A DNA stretch of 13,789 bases from Ruminococcaceae bacterium UBA1785 (GTDB lineage: Bacteria; Bacillota; Clostridia; Oscillospirales; Acutalibacteraceae), in contig DCGF01000014.1 in the NCBI GenBank assembly GCA_002314555.1, forward strand, positions 1 to 13,789. The letters run 5' to 3'. Below the pieces are notes generated by a model. The model was not told the origin of the DNA. It made no database searches and was given only the letters and a program-made list of their open reading frames with translations. A program made the translations under genes and the position numbers. Each line of letters begins with the position of its first letter. Within the stretch, counting starts at the first letter, position 1. This document shows positions 5,752-13,138 of the stretch, piece by piece.

Positions 5752-8288
5752 TGCCAGTTGTTACCTCACTTATTCCTGATGTAGCTTATTACATCCTTTC
5801 AGGTATCCTCGTTTTAGGCGTACTTCTCGGTATCTACCTTATGAGTAAGGTTGAGAAGGCTTATAACGGTAATACTATTTCTGCAGTATGTATGGCACTC
5901 GCTATCATACTCACAATGCTTCAGTACAACGTTTTTGGTTCTGACGTTAAAGTAGCACTCGTCGTAATCATCGTAGCTATGCTTATCGGTAGTGCTATCG
6001 GTGCTTGGATTGCAAAGAAAGTAAAGATGATCCAGATGCCTCAGACCGTTGCTCTTCTTAACGGCTTCGGCGGCGGCGCTTCTGCTTTCGTTGCTGCACT
6101 CACTCTTCTCACAGCAGAAGGCGCTGGTGCTTTTGAGCTCCTCACAGGTATGCTCGCTTTAGTAGTTGGTATCGTAACTCTCGTTGGTTCACTTGTTGCT
6201 GCTGCTAAACTCCAGGGCATGATGAAGTCAAAGCCAGTTGTACTTCCAGGTCATAGCCCACTTACTATGATCTCACTCTTTGGTTCACTTGCTCTCTGCG
6301 TAGTAGTAATCTTCGTTCCAGCAATTGTTCCACTTGTAATCGTAGGACTTATCCTTTCATGTGCATTCGGTCTCCTCTTCTCTATCAGAGTTGGTGGCGC
6401 CGATATGCCTATCACTATTTCACTCCTCAACTCCTTCTCAGGTGTTGCAGGCTCTATCGCAGGTCTTGCAATCGGCGACGTACTTCTCGTAGCCGTAGGC
6501 GGTATCGTTGGTGCTTCAGGTCTTATCCTCACACAGATTATGTGTAGAGCTATGAACAGAAGCCTCCTCGACATCCTCCTTGGTAAGACAAGTGCTGGTG
6601 CTGCTAAGAAAGCTGAGGCTCCAAAGGCTGTTGAAGAGAAGAAGGAAGAGCCAAAGGCAGAAGCTGCACCAGCAGCATCAAAGCCATCTGTTGGTTCTAT
6701 CCTTAAGGATGCTAAAGACGTAATCATTATTCCTGGTTACGGTATGGCACTTGCACAGGCTCAGGCAAACGTAAAGCAGCTTGCTGACAGACTTACAGCA
6801 AACGGCGCAAACGTACGTTATGCCATCCACCCTGTTGCAGGCCGTATGCCTGGTCACATGAACGTTCTCCTCGCAGAGGTAGACGTTGACTATGACCAGC
6901 TCTTCGAGATGAAGGCTATTGATGATGACTTTAAGAACGCTGACCTCGCTATCATCGTTGGTGCGAACGACGTTACTAACCCAGCTGCTAAGGAAGCAGA
7001 AGGCACACCTATCTACGGCATGCCTGTTCTCTCAGTTGCTGATACAAAGAACATCATCATCTGTAACTTCGACTTAAAGCCTGGTTACGCTGGCGTAGAG
7101 AACCCTCTCTACACACGTGAAGAAGGCGTTGAAATCTTCCTCGGCGATGCTAAGGAATCAGTTTCAAAGCTTATCGTTGCTATGGATAGTGACGACGCAG
7201 CTCCTGCTGCTGACGAAACAGCAGTTGAAGGCAAATCTTCAGTTGGTGCAACACTTAAGAACGCTAAGAACGTAATTATCGTTCCAGGTTACGGTATGGC
7301 ACTTGCACAGGCTCAGGCTAACGTAAAGCAGCTTGCTGATAAACTTACAGCAAACGGCGCAAACGTACGTTATGCTATCCACCCTGTAGCAGGTCGTATG
7401 CCTGGCCACATGAACGTACTCCTCGCTGAAGTTGACGTAGATTACGACCAGCTCTTCGAGATGAAAGCTATCGATGACGACTTTAAGAACACTGATCTTA
7501 CAATCGTTGTTGGTGCTAACGACGTAACAAACCCAGCAGCAAAAGAGGCTGAGGGCACACCTATCTACGGCATGCCAGTTCTCTCAGTTGCTGATTCTAA
7601 GAATATCATTATCTGTAACTTCGACTTAAAGCCAGGTTATGCAGGTGTTGAGAACCCACTCTACACAAGTGACAAAGCTGAGATCTTCCTTGGTGACGCT
7701 AAGGAATCAATCATGAAGCTTATCGCTGCTATGGATAGTTCTGATGAAGCTCCAGCAGTTGACGCTGCTCCTGCTGCAAAAGCTGGTATGGATCTCGCCG
7801 CTGTTCTTAAGAACGCTAAGAACGTAATCGTAGTTCCAGGTTATGGTATGGCACTTGCTCAGGCACAGGCTAACGTAAAGCAGCTTGCTGATAAACTCGC
7901 AGCTAACGGCGCAAACGTACGTTACGCTATCCACCCTGTAGCAGGTCGTATGCCTGGTCATATGAACGTACTCCTTGCAGAAGTAGACGTTGACTATGAT
8001 CAGCTTTACGAGATGAAGGCTATCGACGACGACTTTAAGAATGCTGACCTCTGTATCGTTGTTGGTGCAAATGACGTAACAAACCCTGCAGCAAAAGAGG
8101 CTGAGGGCACACCTATCTACGGTATGCCAGTTCTCTCTGTTGCTGATGCAGCAAACATCATCATTTGCAACTTTGATACAAAGCCAGGCTATGCCGGCGT
8201 TGAGAACCCACTCTACACAAGCGACAAAGCAGAACTTCTCCTTGGCGATGCTAAAGAGAGCATTATGAAGCTTATCGCACTCTTCTAA
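5751..8288 (+). CDS. pntB: NAD(P) transhydrogenase subunit beta with three tandem dIII domains
   Basis: PntB normally has about 460 residues; this one has 845. Residues 1-~270 are the dII membrane part with eight or nine hydrophobic segments, including MPQTVALLNGFGGGAS (96-111), ITISLLNSFSG (221-231) and IMCRAMNRS (263-271). An Ala/Pro/Lys/Glu-rich linker (281-312) leads to dIII copy 1 (about 313-480), copy 2 (497-663) and copy 3 (679-845). Each copy has the nucleotide-binding GYGMALAQAQ, HPVAGRMPGHMNVLLAE, GANDVTNPAA and GYAGVENPLY. The motif PGYGM starts at residues 328, 512 and 696, an exact 184-residue period. Where E. coli has Lys-Arg-Ser for the NADP 2'-phosphate, each copy has Asn-Phe-Asp (within CNFD). 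AAAGGAGG precedes the ATG by 9 bases, and the start overlaps the pntAB stop. A perfect terminator follows. Cofactor use of the extra domains is unknown. Confidence 0.95.
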   Translation: MPVVTSLIPDVAYYILSGILVLGVLLGIYLMSKVEKAYNGNTISAVCMALAIILTMLQYNVFGSDVKVALVVIIVAMLIGSAIGAWIAKKVKMIQMPQTVALLNGFGGGASAFVAALTLLTAEGAGAFELLTGMLALVVGIVTLVGSLVAAAKLQGMMKSKPVVLPGHSPLTMISLFGSLALCVVVIFVPAIVPLVIVGLILSCAFGLLFSIRVGGADMPITISLLNSFSGVAGSIAGLAIGDVLLVAVGGIVGASGLILTQIMCRAMNRSLLDILLGKTSAGAAKKAEAPKAVEEKKEEPKAEAAPAASKPSVGSILKDAKDVIIIPGYGMALAQAQANVKQLADRLTANGANVRYAIHPVAGRMPGHMNVLLAEVDVDYDQLFEMKAIDDDFKNADLAIIVGANDVTNPAAKEAEGTPIYGMPVLSVADTKNIIICNFDLKPGYAGVENPLYTREEGVEIFLGDAKESVSKLIVAMDSDDAAPAADETAVEGKSSVGATLKNAKNVIIVPGYGMALAQAQANVKQLADKLTANGANVRYAIHPVAGRMPGHMNVLLAEVDVDYDQLFEMKAIDDDFKNTDLTIVVGANDVTNPAAKEAEGTPIYGMPVLSVADSKNIIICNFDLKPGYAGVENPLYTSDKAEIFLGDAKESIMKLIAAMDSSDEAPAVDAAPAAKAGMDLAAVLKNAKNVIVVPGYGMALAQAQANVKQLADKLAANGANVRYAIHPVAGRMPGHMNVLLAEVDVDYDQLYEMKAIDDDFKNADLCIVVGANDVTNPAAKEAEGTPIYGMPVLSVADAANIIICNFDTKPGYAGVENPLYTSDKAELLLGDAKESIMKLIALF
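6591..6686 (+). other. Ala/Pro/Lys/Glu-rich interdomain linker of PntB
   Basis: Residues 281-312 consist almost wholly of Ala, Pro, Lys and Glu, with runs such as KAEAPKAVEEKKEEPKAEA. Shorter Ala/Pro/Asp-rich linkers separate copies 2 and 3 (residues 481-496, bases 7191-7238; residues 664-678, bases 7740-7784). The composition resembles the flexible arms of lipoyl-domain proteins and would let each dIII move relative to the membrane part. Confidence 0.7.
6687..8285 (+). repeat. Three tandem copies of the dIII coding unit, 552-base period
   Basis: Units lie at about 6687-7190, 7239-7739 and 7785-8285. The anchor PGYGM recurs at exactly 552-base steps. Over the 127 residues from PGYGM to NPLY, copies 1 and 2 differ at 5 positions, 2 and 3 at 7, and 1 and 3 at 8. 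Over the same 381 bases copies 1 and 2 differ at about 45 positions by hand count, nearly all in third codon positions. The copies are therefore old enough to have diverged silently while the protein was held constant. Confidence 0.95.
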
Positions 8289-8298
8289 GAGAAATAAT

Positions 8299-8331
8299 AA
8301 AAGCCAGTGTGGAAACACACTGGCTTTTTTT
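8299..8331. terminator. Bidirectional intrinsic terminator between convergent pntB and hprK
   Basis: A perfect stem (8303-8311 with 8316-8324, extendable by four A-T pairs) closes on a GAAA loop and is followed by seven T on the plus strand. On the minus strand it ends in a TTTTATTATTT tract, so it can also serve hprK. It starts about 10 bases after the pntB stop. Confidence 0.9.
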
Positions 8332-8356
8332 GTTTAATTTTGTTTTAGTTTTGCTA

Positions 8357-9328
8357 TTACTGATGCCAAACATCGAGGTCTGTAGGAGTATTGTCGTTCT
8401 CCTCTTCGAGCATTCCAAGGTTTGAAAGAAGCTCTTTTGCAGAGTTATAACCCATCTTCTTCTGACGGTTATTAATAGCTGCAACTTCGATGATGATAGC
8501 TATATTTCGACCAGGAGAAACTGGAACTGTGCAGAGTGGAACCTTAACGCCGAGGATATCAATTTCTTCGTCGTCGATACCCATTCTCTCATAGGCCTTA
8601 GTCTCATCCCAAGCTTCCAAATCGACTACAAGGTCGATTCTAGAGGTGTTCTTTACTGACTTCATACCGAAGAGTCTGCGGGCATCGATAATGCCGACGC
8701 CGCGGAGCTCAATAAAGTGTCGAATATTATCAGGAGCTGAACCTACGAGTGTCTTCTTCGACACTTTACGGATCTCAACTGAGTCGTCGGCAACAAGTCG
8801 ATGACCGCGGTTGATAAGTTCAACTACGTTCTCTGATTTACCCACACCACTGTCACCAGTGATGAGTACACCTTCACCGAAAACTTCTACCAAAACGCCG
8901 TGGCGAGACTCACGTTCAGCGAGCTCAACGTTGAGGTAAGAAACGAGTGAAGAAATAGCAAATGAAGACTCATCCTCACTCTTTAAAAGTGGGATGCTGT
9001 ACTTCTCTGCATATGGCATAAATATGCTGATAAACTCAGGAGTGATGCGGACTGAAAATACTATAGCGAGTGGCTTTGCTGACATCAGTCTATTAATACA
9101 GTCGTGCATCAAGTCGTTCCTTGGAAGGTTCTGGAGGTAGAGCATCTCAGAGTTTCCAATGAACTGGATACGCTCAGGAGAAAAGTTGATGTCGTTTCGA
9201 GCGAGCATAAGTGCAGGACGAGAAACTTCTATACAAGTTACCATTATCTCCTCTGGAGGAGTTGGCATGTAAAGTATAGAGTAACCCTCAGCATCAATAA
9301 CTTTACTAAGTGTAACTGAATATTTCAT
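8357..9328 (-). CDS. hprK: HPr kinase/phosphorylase
   Basis: The 323-residue protein phosphorylates Ser46 of HPr (and Crh-like proteins) with ATP or PPi and reverses the reaction with phosphate, linking sugar status to CcpA-type catabolite control in the cytoplasm of Bacillota. The N-terminal domain spans about residues 1-130. H143 stands in RHGVLVEVFGEGV, then the Walker A GDSGVGKS (158-165) and RGHRLVADD (174-182), then the signature ELRGVGIIDARRLFG (207-221), and near the C-terminus PGRN (272-275) with NNRQKKMGYNSA. Length is close to the usual 310-320, with a short acidic tail. The ATG overlaps the stop of the upstream flavoenzyme gene by one base (TAATG), with AGAGG upstream, so the two are translationally coupled. 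hprK more often sits beside lgt or other envelope genes, so this neighbour is unusual in my experience. Confidence 0.95.
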   Translation of the reverse strand: MKYSVTLSKVIDAEGYSILYMPTPPEEIMVTCIEVSRPALMLARNDINFSPERIQFIGNSEMLYLQNLPRNDLMHDCINRLMSAKPLAIVFSVRITPEFISIFMPYAEKYSIPLLKSEDESSFAISSLVSYLNVELAERESRHGVLVEVFGEGVLITGDSGVGKSENVVELINRGHRLVADDSVEIRKVSKKTLVGSAPDNIRHFIELRGVGIIDARRLFGMKSVKNTSRIDLVVDLEAWDETKAYERMGIDDEEIDILGVKVPLCTVPVSPGRNIAIIIEVAAINNRQKKMGYNSAKELLSNLGMLEEENDNTPTDLDVWHQ

Positions 9329-11430
9329 TATTTAACCTCTAATGCTGCTTTATAAGCAGTGTGAATAGCATTTGCAACGCGGCCTGTCTGTGCTGCGTCA
9401 CCGATAGATGTTGTAGGAGCGATAGTCTTAATCTCATCTGAGAGACCGTTTGCCTTAACACCGAGAGCAAGTACGATGTTGTCGCATGAAATAGCCTTGC
9501 GACGGCCAGAAACTTTAGCGTCCTCGATTATAGCTGCGTTCTCTTTCATCTCTACGAGTTTGTAGCCAGTGATGAACTCTGTGCCCTTTGCCTTAAGCTT
9601 TGGAAGGATGTCATCAAGGTGCTGCTGCCATGTGCCAGGAGCGATTTCCTCTGCCATCTCAACAACTGTTACCTTATTACCAGCTTCAGCTATAAATTCA
9701 GCTGTCTCAAGACCTGACATACCAGAACCAACAACTACTACGTTCTTACCGGAGAGTTTAACTTCACCCTTAAGAATCTCTGTTACTGTGCAAACATTAG
9801 GAAGATCATAACCTGTGATTTTTGGCTTAACTGCTGCGCCGCCTGTAGCGTCGATGATAGCAACAGGAGCGAGTGCCTTAACTGCTTCTACTGATGCAGG
9901 AGCACCGAGTTTAAACTCAACGCCAGCTTTCTGACAAGCAACCATAAGGTCCTCTGTAGCCCAACGGAGTTTCTCCTTCTTTGGAGGTCTAGCTGCGAGT
10001 TCGAACTGACCACCTAAGTACTCTTCCTTCTCAAAGAGAGTTACTTTGAAGCCACGAAGAGCGAGTGTCTTAGCTGCCATAAGGCCTGCAGGACCACCGC
10101 CGATAACTGCAACTGGTCTGTCGTTTCCAACTTTTTCAAGTTCGAGTGAATATTTAGTCTCGTTACAAGCACGAGGGTTTAATGCGCACTGAAGAGATTT
10201 GTTCTTCATAGCGCCGTCCATCATAGATTCGATACAGTAGAGGCAGCAGATGCAGCGCTGGATGTCCTCTGGATGTCCAGCTTCAGCTTTTGATGCCCAG
10301 TATGGGTCTGCGATGAGCGGACGGCCAAGACCGATCATATCCTGTGTACCTTCTGCGAGCTGTGCTTCAGCCTGCTCAGGTGTACGGATGAGGTTAGCTG
10401 CGATTACAGGGATAGAAACTGCCTTCTTAACAGCAGCGGCGTTACCCTTTCTCCAGCCGAGCTCATATGTAGTAGGCTCGAGCCAGGAGTTCATAGTGTC
10501 GTATGTACCTGAAGAGATGTCGATAGCAGCGATGCCGTATGACTCGAGTTCTTTAGCTATCTGTACGCCCTCGTCAAGTACGAGACCCATGTCGTAGCCG
10601 TACATACGGTAGTACTCATCAACTGTGAGTCTAACGATGATAGGATAATCAGGGCCGCACTTTACGCGGATTTTATCGATGATATTCTTAATGATACGGC
10701 AACGGTTCTGAATTGATCCACCGTATTCATCTGTACGCTGATTTGTATAAGGAGATAAGAACTGCTGAAGAAGGTAACCGTGAGATGCGTGAAGGATAAC
10801 ACCGTCGATGCCACCATCTTTACAGCGGCGAGCACCCTCTGCAAATTCATCCTCAATCTTACCGATTTCCCACTTTGTAAGAGCACGTGTCTTCTGTGTT
10901 TTTACAGGAGAAGAACCGATACCTGTAGGGATGTTAGATGCTGATACTACTGGGAAGTAGAAGTTATGCATCAAAGGGTTCTCAAAGTAATCAAAGTACT
11001 TTGTCATTGTAAAGAAAGCTTTCCACCAAGCTGGACCTATAGGTGTGCCAGCGAGTACGTCACAGAGTTTCCAAGCTGTAACTACGAGCTGATATGTCTG
11101 ACGACCTGTGTGGTGAAGCTGTACGAATACTTTTGAGTCATATTTATGACACTCATCAGAGAGCTTCTTTAGACCTTCTATGCAGTGGTCATGTGTAACT
11201 GAGAGCTGGAGTGGGCTTGTAGCACCTGTCCAGTCAGAGATACGTGTAACCTCAGTCTGAATAAGGCCTGTGCCGCCCTTTGCACGCTCACCGTAGTAAG
11301 CGATAAGCTTCTCACCTGCATCACCGTTAAGCTCCGCTACACCTACGAGCATTGGCTCTAAAGCGATACGGTTTTTAATTTCCAAATTACCAATTTTAAT
11401 TGGAGTAAAGAGGTTTGGATAATTACTCAT
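9328..11430 (-). CDS. Old Yellow Enzyme-family NAD(P)H:flavin/Fe-S oxidoreductase (enoate or 2,4-dienoyl-CoA reductase-like)
   Basis: This 700-residue enzyme has three parts. An FMN-binding TIM barrel (about 1-390) shows QLHHTGRQ (104-111), HASHGYLLQQFLSP (214-227) and GLGRPLIADP (367-376). A 4Fe-4S site follows, with C393, C396, C399 and C415. An FAD/NAD(P)-binding part carries GGGPAG (444-449) and GSGMSG (568-573). The family reduces activated C=C bonds (enoates, dienoyl-CoA, bile-acid intermediates) or oxidises amines; the substrate here is unknown. The first cysteines are spaced CxxCxxC, as in trimethylamine dehydrogenase, rather than the CxxCxxxC of 2,4-dienoyl-CoA reductase, and an extra C395 is present. 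Residues about 113-168, rich in Trp, Phe and Tyr, look like an insertion in the barrel. AAGGAG precedes the ATG by 9 bases. It is coupled to hprK downstream. Confidence 0.9.
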   Translation of the reverse strand: MSNYPNLFTPIKIGNLEIKNRIALEPMLVGVAELNGDAGEKLIAYYGERAKGGTGLIQTEVTRISDWTGATSPLQLSVTHDHCIEGLKKLSDECHKYDSKVFVQLHHTGRQTYQLVVTAWKLCDVLAGTPIGPAWWKAFFTMTKYFDYFENPLMHNFYFPVVSASNIPTGIGSSPVKTQKTRALTKWEIGKIEDEFAEGARRCKDGGIDGVILHASHGYLLQQFLSPYTNQRTDEYGGSIQNRCRIIKNIIDKIRVKCGPDYPIIVRLTVDEYYRMYGYDMGLVLDEGVQIAKELESYGIAAIDISSGTYDTMNSWLEPTTYELGWRKGNAAAVKKAVSIPVIAANLIRTPEQAEAQLAEGTQDMIGLGRPLIADPYWASKAEAGHPEDIQRCICCLYCIESMMDGAMKNKSLQCALNPRACNETKYSLELEKVGNDRPVAVIGGGPAGLMAAKTLALRGFKVTLFEKEEYLGGQFELAARPPKKEKLRWATEDLMVACQKAGVEFKLGAPASVEAVKALAPVAIIDATGGAAVKPKITGYDLPNVCTVTEILKGEVKLSGKNVVVVGSGMSGLETAEFIAEAGNKVTVVEMAEEIAPGTWQQHLDDILPKLKAKGTEFITGYKLVEMKENAAIIEDAKVSGRRKAISCDNIVLALGVKANGLSDEIKTIAPTTSIGDAAQTGRVANAIHTAYKAALEVK

Positions 11431-11472
11431 ACTTTACAACTCCTTATAATTTAAGCAAATAATAACATTTCA

Positions 11473-11501
11473 ATTATATACAAAAAAAAGGCAAGTAACA
11501 A
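11473..11501 (-). promoter_or_regulatory. Predicted sigma-A-type promoter for the flavoenzyme-hprK operon
   Basis: On the minus strand TTGTTA (11501-11496) and TATAAT (11478-11473) are separated by exactly 17 bases. Transcription would start near 11466, leaving about 36 bases before the ATG at 11430. The -35 box overlaps the loop and one arm of the terminator of the upstream cdd operon. Confidence 0.6.
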
Positions 11502-11514
11502 GTACTTGCCTTTT
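11482..11514 (-). terminator. Intrinsic terminator after cdd
   Basis: GGCAAGTA (11490-11497) pairs with TACTTGCC (11503-11510) over a 5-base loop, extendable to 12 pairs by A-T. On the minus strand it is followed by eight T. It lies about 17 bases after the cdd stop and closes the deoD-deoB-cdd operon. Confidence 0.9.
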
Positions 11515-11530
11515 AATTGTTTTATTTACT

Positions 11531-11932
11531 TTAAAGCAGGTCGAAAGAGTGTGGGAGAATCTCTTCAAATGTGTATGAAGCGATGTTATCCTCCCCATCC
11601 TTAAAGTAGAATTTAAAGGTCTGATCAGTAAACTCGGAAAGCGCCTGTCTACAGGTTCCACAAGGGAAACAGAAGTCCTCTATCTTACCCTTCTTTCCAC
11701 CGACGATAGCGATAGAAATAAACTCCATATATCCTTCGGATACTGCTTTAAAGAGCGCCGTACGCTCTGCACAGTTTGAGACACCGAAGGCACTGTTTTC
11801 TATGTTACAACCGGTGAAGACTGTACCATCCTTGCAGAGCAGCGCAGCACCGACTTTAAAGTCGGAGTACGGCGCGTATGCACCCTGCATGGCATCCTCT
11901 GCTTTTTTAAGTAATTCTTCTGGTGTAATCAT
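11531..11932 (-). CDS. cdd: Cytidine deaminase
   Basis: The 133-residue protein hydrolyses cytidine and deoxycytidine to uridine and deoxyuridine in pyrimidine salvage. It is the small, homotetrameric type. The zinc site is complete: C54 and the catalytic E56 in NCAERTA (53-59), and C91 and C94 in PCGTCRQ (90-96). CNIENSAFG (42-50) is the substrate-binding motif. The start ATG (11932) overlaps the deoB stop TGA in an ATGA arrangement, implying coupled translation. Length matches the family (about 130). Confidence 0.96.
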   Translation of the reverse strand: MITPEELLKKAEDAMQGAYAPYSDFKVGAALLCKDGTVFTGCNIENSAFGVSNCAERTALFKAVSEGYMEFISIAIVGGKKGKIEDFCFPCGTCRQALSEFTDQTFKFYFKDGEDNIASYTFEEILPHSFDLL

Positions 11933-13125
11933 TTTCTAAACCTCGCATATTCGTGTGGTGTGAATGTTACTTCAGAAAGGAAGCTCTCTCCTGCTATATC
12001 TGTGGCAAAGCCGAAGAAATCTTCGATAGTTTTTCCTATATCTGCGTAACTTTTACGAGTTCCAAGGTCAGCTGCTGGACCGCCACGTGTATACCAAATA
12101 AGAGGTATATATTCACGTGTGTGGTCTGTGTGAGCGGTGAAACTTGGGTCACAGCCGTGGTCTGCAGTGATGATTAAAACGTCATCTTCTTTTAGTTTTG
12201 GAAGGAAGTTTTTAAGCCAAGCATCGAAGTCTGCTGTAGCTTCTGCATATCCGTCTATGTTACGTCTGTGACCGTAGACCATGTCGAAGTCGACAAGGTT
12301 TGCAAAGCAGAGGCCGTCGAAGTCTTTTTCAACTATTTCGTCGAGCACTTCCATACCGTTTTTGTTTCCGGTAGTTGGGTGGCTCTCTGTGACGCCTGAG
12401 CCCGCGAAAATGTCGTTTATCTTACCAATAGAGATTACGTCTTTACCGTAGTACTTAAGGACGTTAAGGAGTGTTCCCGGAGGCTCGAGCGCGTAGTCGT
12501 GACGACGAGGGGTTCGCGTATAGTTGCCACTCGTTCCTAAAAACGGTCTAGCAATAACACGACCAACGGCGTGCTCGCCCGTGAGCATATCCCTAGCTAT
12601 CTGACAGTACTTATAAAGTTCCTCTATTGGAACAATATCCTCATGAGCTGCAATTTGAAAAACCGAGTCAGCTGATGTGTAGACGATAAGTTTTCCAGTT
12701 TTCACGTGCTCATCACCGTAGTCATCGAGTACCTGTGTGCCGGAATATGGCTTGTTTACAAGCCATCCCCTACCAGTAAGCTTTTCGAACTCATCCATAA
12801 CTTCCTTTGGGAAGCCGTCTGGATAAGTAGGCATAGCTTTTTCACTGATAGCGCCACAGATTTCCCAGTGACCGGTTACAGTGTCCTTACCTCTAGATGC
12901 TTCAGCACAGCGTCCGAAGGATGCGAGTGGTGAAGAATATGAAGGAAGATAAGTGACACCTTCGATATTAAAGAAACCGAGTTTTTCTAATGTCTCTGCT
13001 TTAAACTTTTTTGAACCTGAAACAGCTCTCAGAGTGTTTGAACCTACGTCGCCAAAGTCTTTAGCGTCTGGAAGTTCACCTACTCCGTAACTGTCGAGGA
13101 CTATCATAAAAACTCTTTTTGACAT
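11929..13125 (-). CDS. deoB: Phosphopentomutase
   Basis: The 398-residue enzyme interconverts (deoxy)ribose 1-phosphate and 5-phosphate, feeding nucleoside sugar into central metabolism. It belongs to the alkaline phosphatase superfamily. Metal and catalytic motifs are present: D11 in VLDSYGVGELPDA, the phosphorylated threonine (likely T84) in GKDTVTGHWE (79-88), DFDMVYGHRRN (279-289), ADHGCDP (321-327) and HTDHTRE (332-338). The length (~390-400) is normal. The ATG at 13125 has AGAGG 9 bases upstream and lies only 13 bases after the deoD stop. Its substrate is the product of deoD, so the pair acts in sequence. Confidence 0.96.
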   Translation of the reverse strand: MSKRVFMIVLDSYGVGELPDAKDFGDVGSNTLRAVSGSKKFKAETLEKLGFFNIEGVTYLPSYSSPLASFGRCAEASRGKDTVTGHWEICGAISEKAMPTYPDGFPKEVMDEFEKLTGRGWLVNKPYSGTQVLDDYGDEHVKTGKLIVYTSADSVFQIAAHEDIVPIEELYKYCQIARDMLTGEHAVGRVIARPFLGTSGNYTRTPRRHDYALEPPGTLLNVLKYYGKDVISIGKINDIFAGSGVTESHPTTGNKNGMEVLDEIVEKDFDGLCFANLVDFDMVYGHRRNIDGYAEATADFDAWLKNFLPKLKEDDVLIITADHGCDPSFTAHTDHTREYIPLIWYTRGGPAADLGTRKSYADIGKTIEDFFGFATDIAGESFLSEVTFTPHEYARFRK

Positions 13126-13138
13126 TTAAAGTTACCTC

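Noticed and set aside
6251..6727. 158-codon open frame on the minus strand
   Set aside because: Antisense to the pntB membrane domain and linker; low-complexity Ala/Ser/Pro product with no start context.
6687..8285. CRISPR-like or assembly-generated tandem repeat
   Set aside because: Units are 552 bases, coding and in frame; silent differences throughout exclude a simple duplicated assembly and the unit is far too long for CRISPR.
7707..8318. 203-codon open frame on the minus strand across the third dIII copy
   Set aside because: It is antisense to highly conserved coding sequence, has no recognisable domain and runs through the terminator; its openness follows from the codon bias of pntB.
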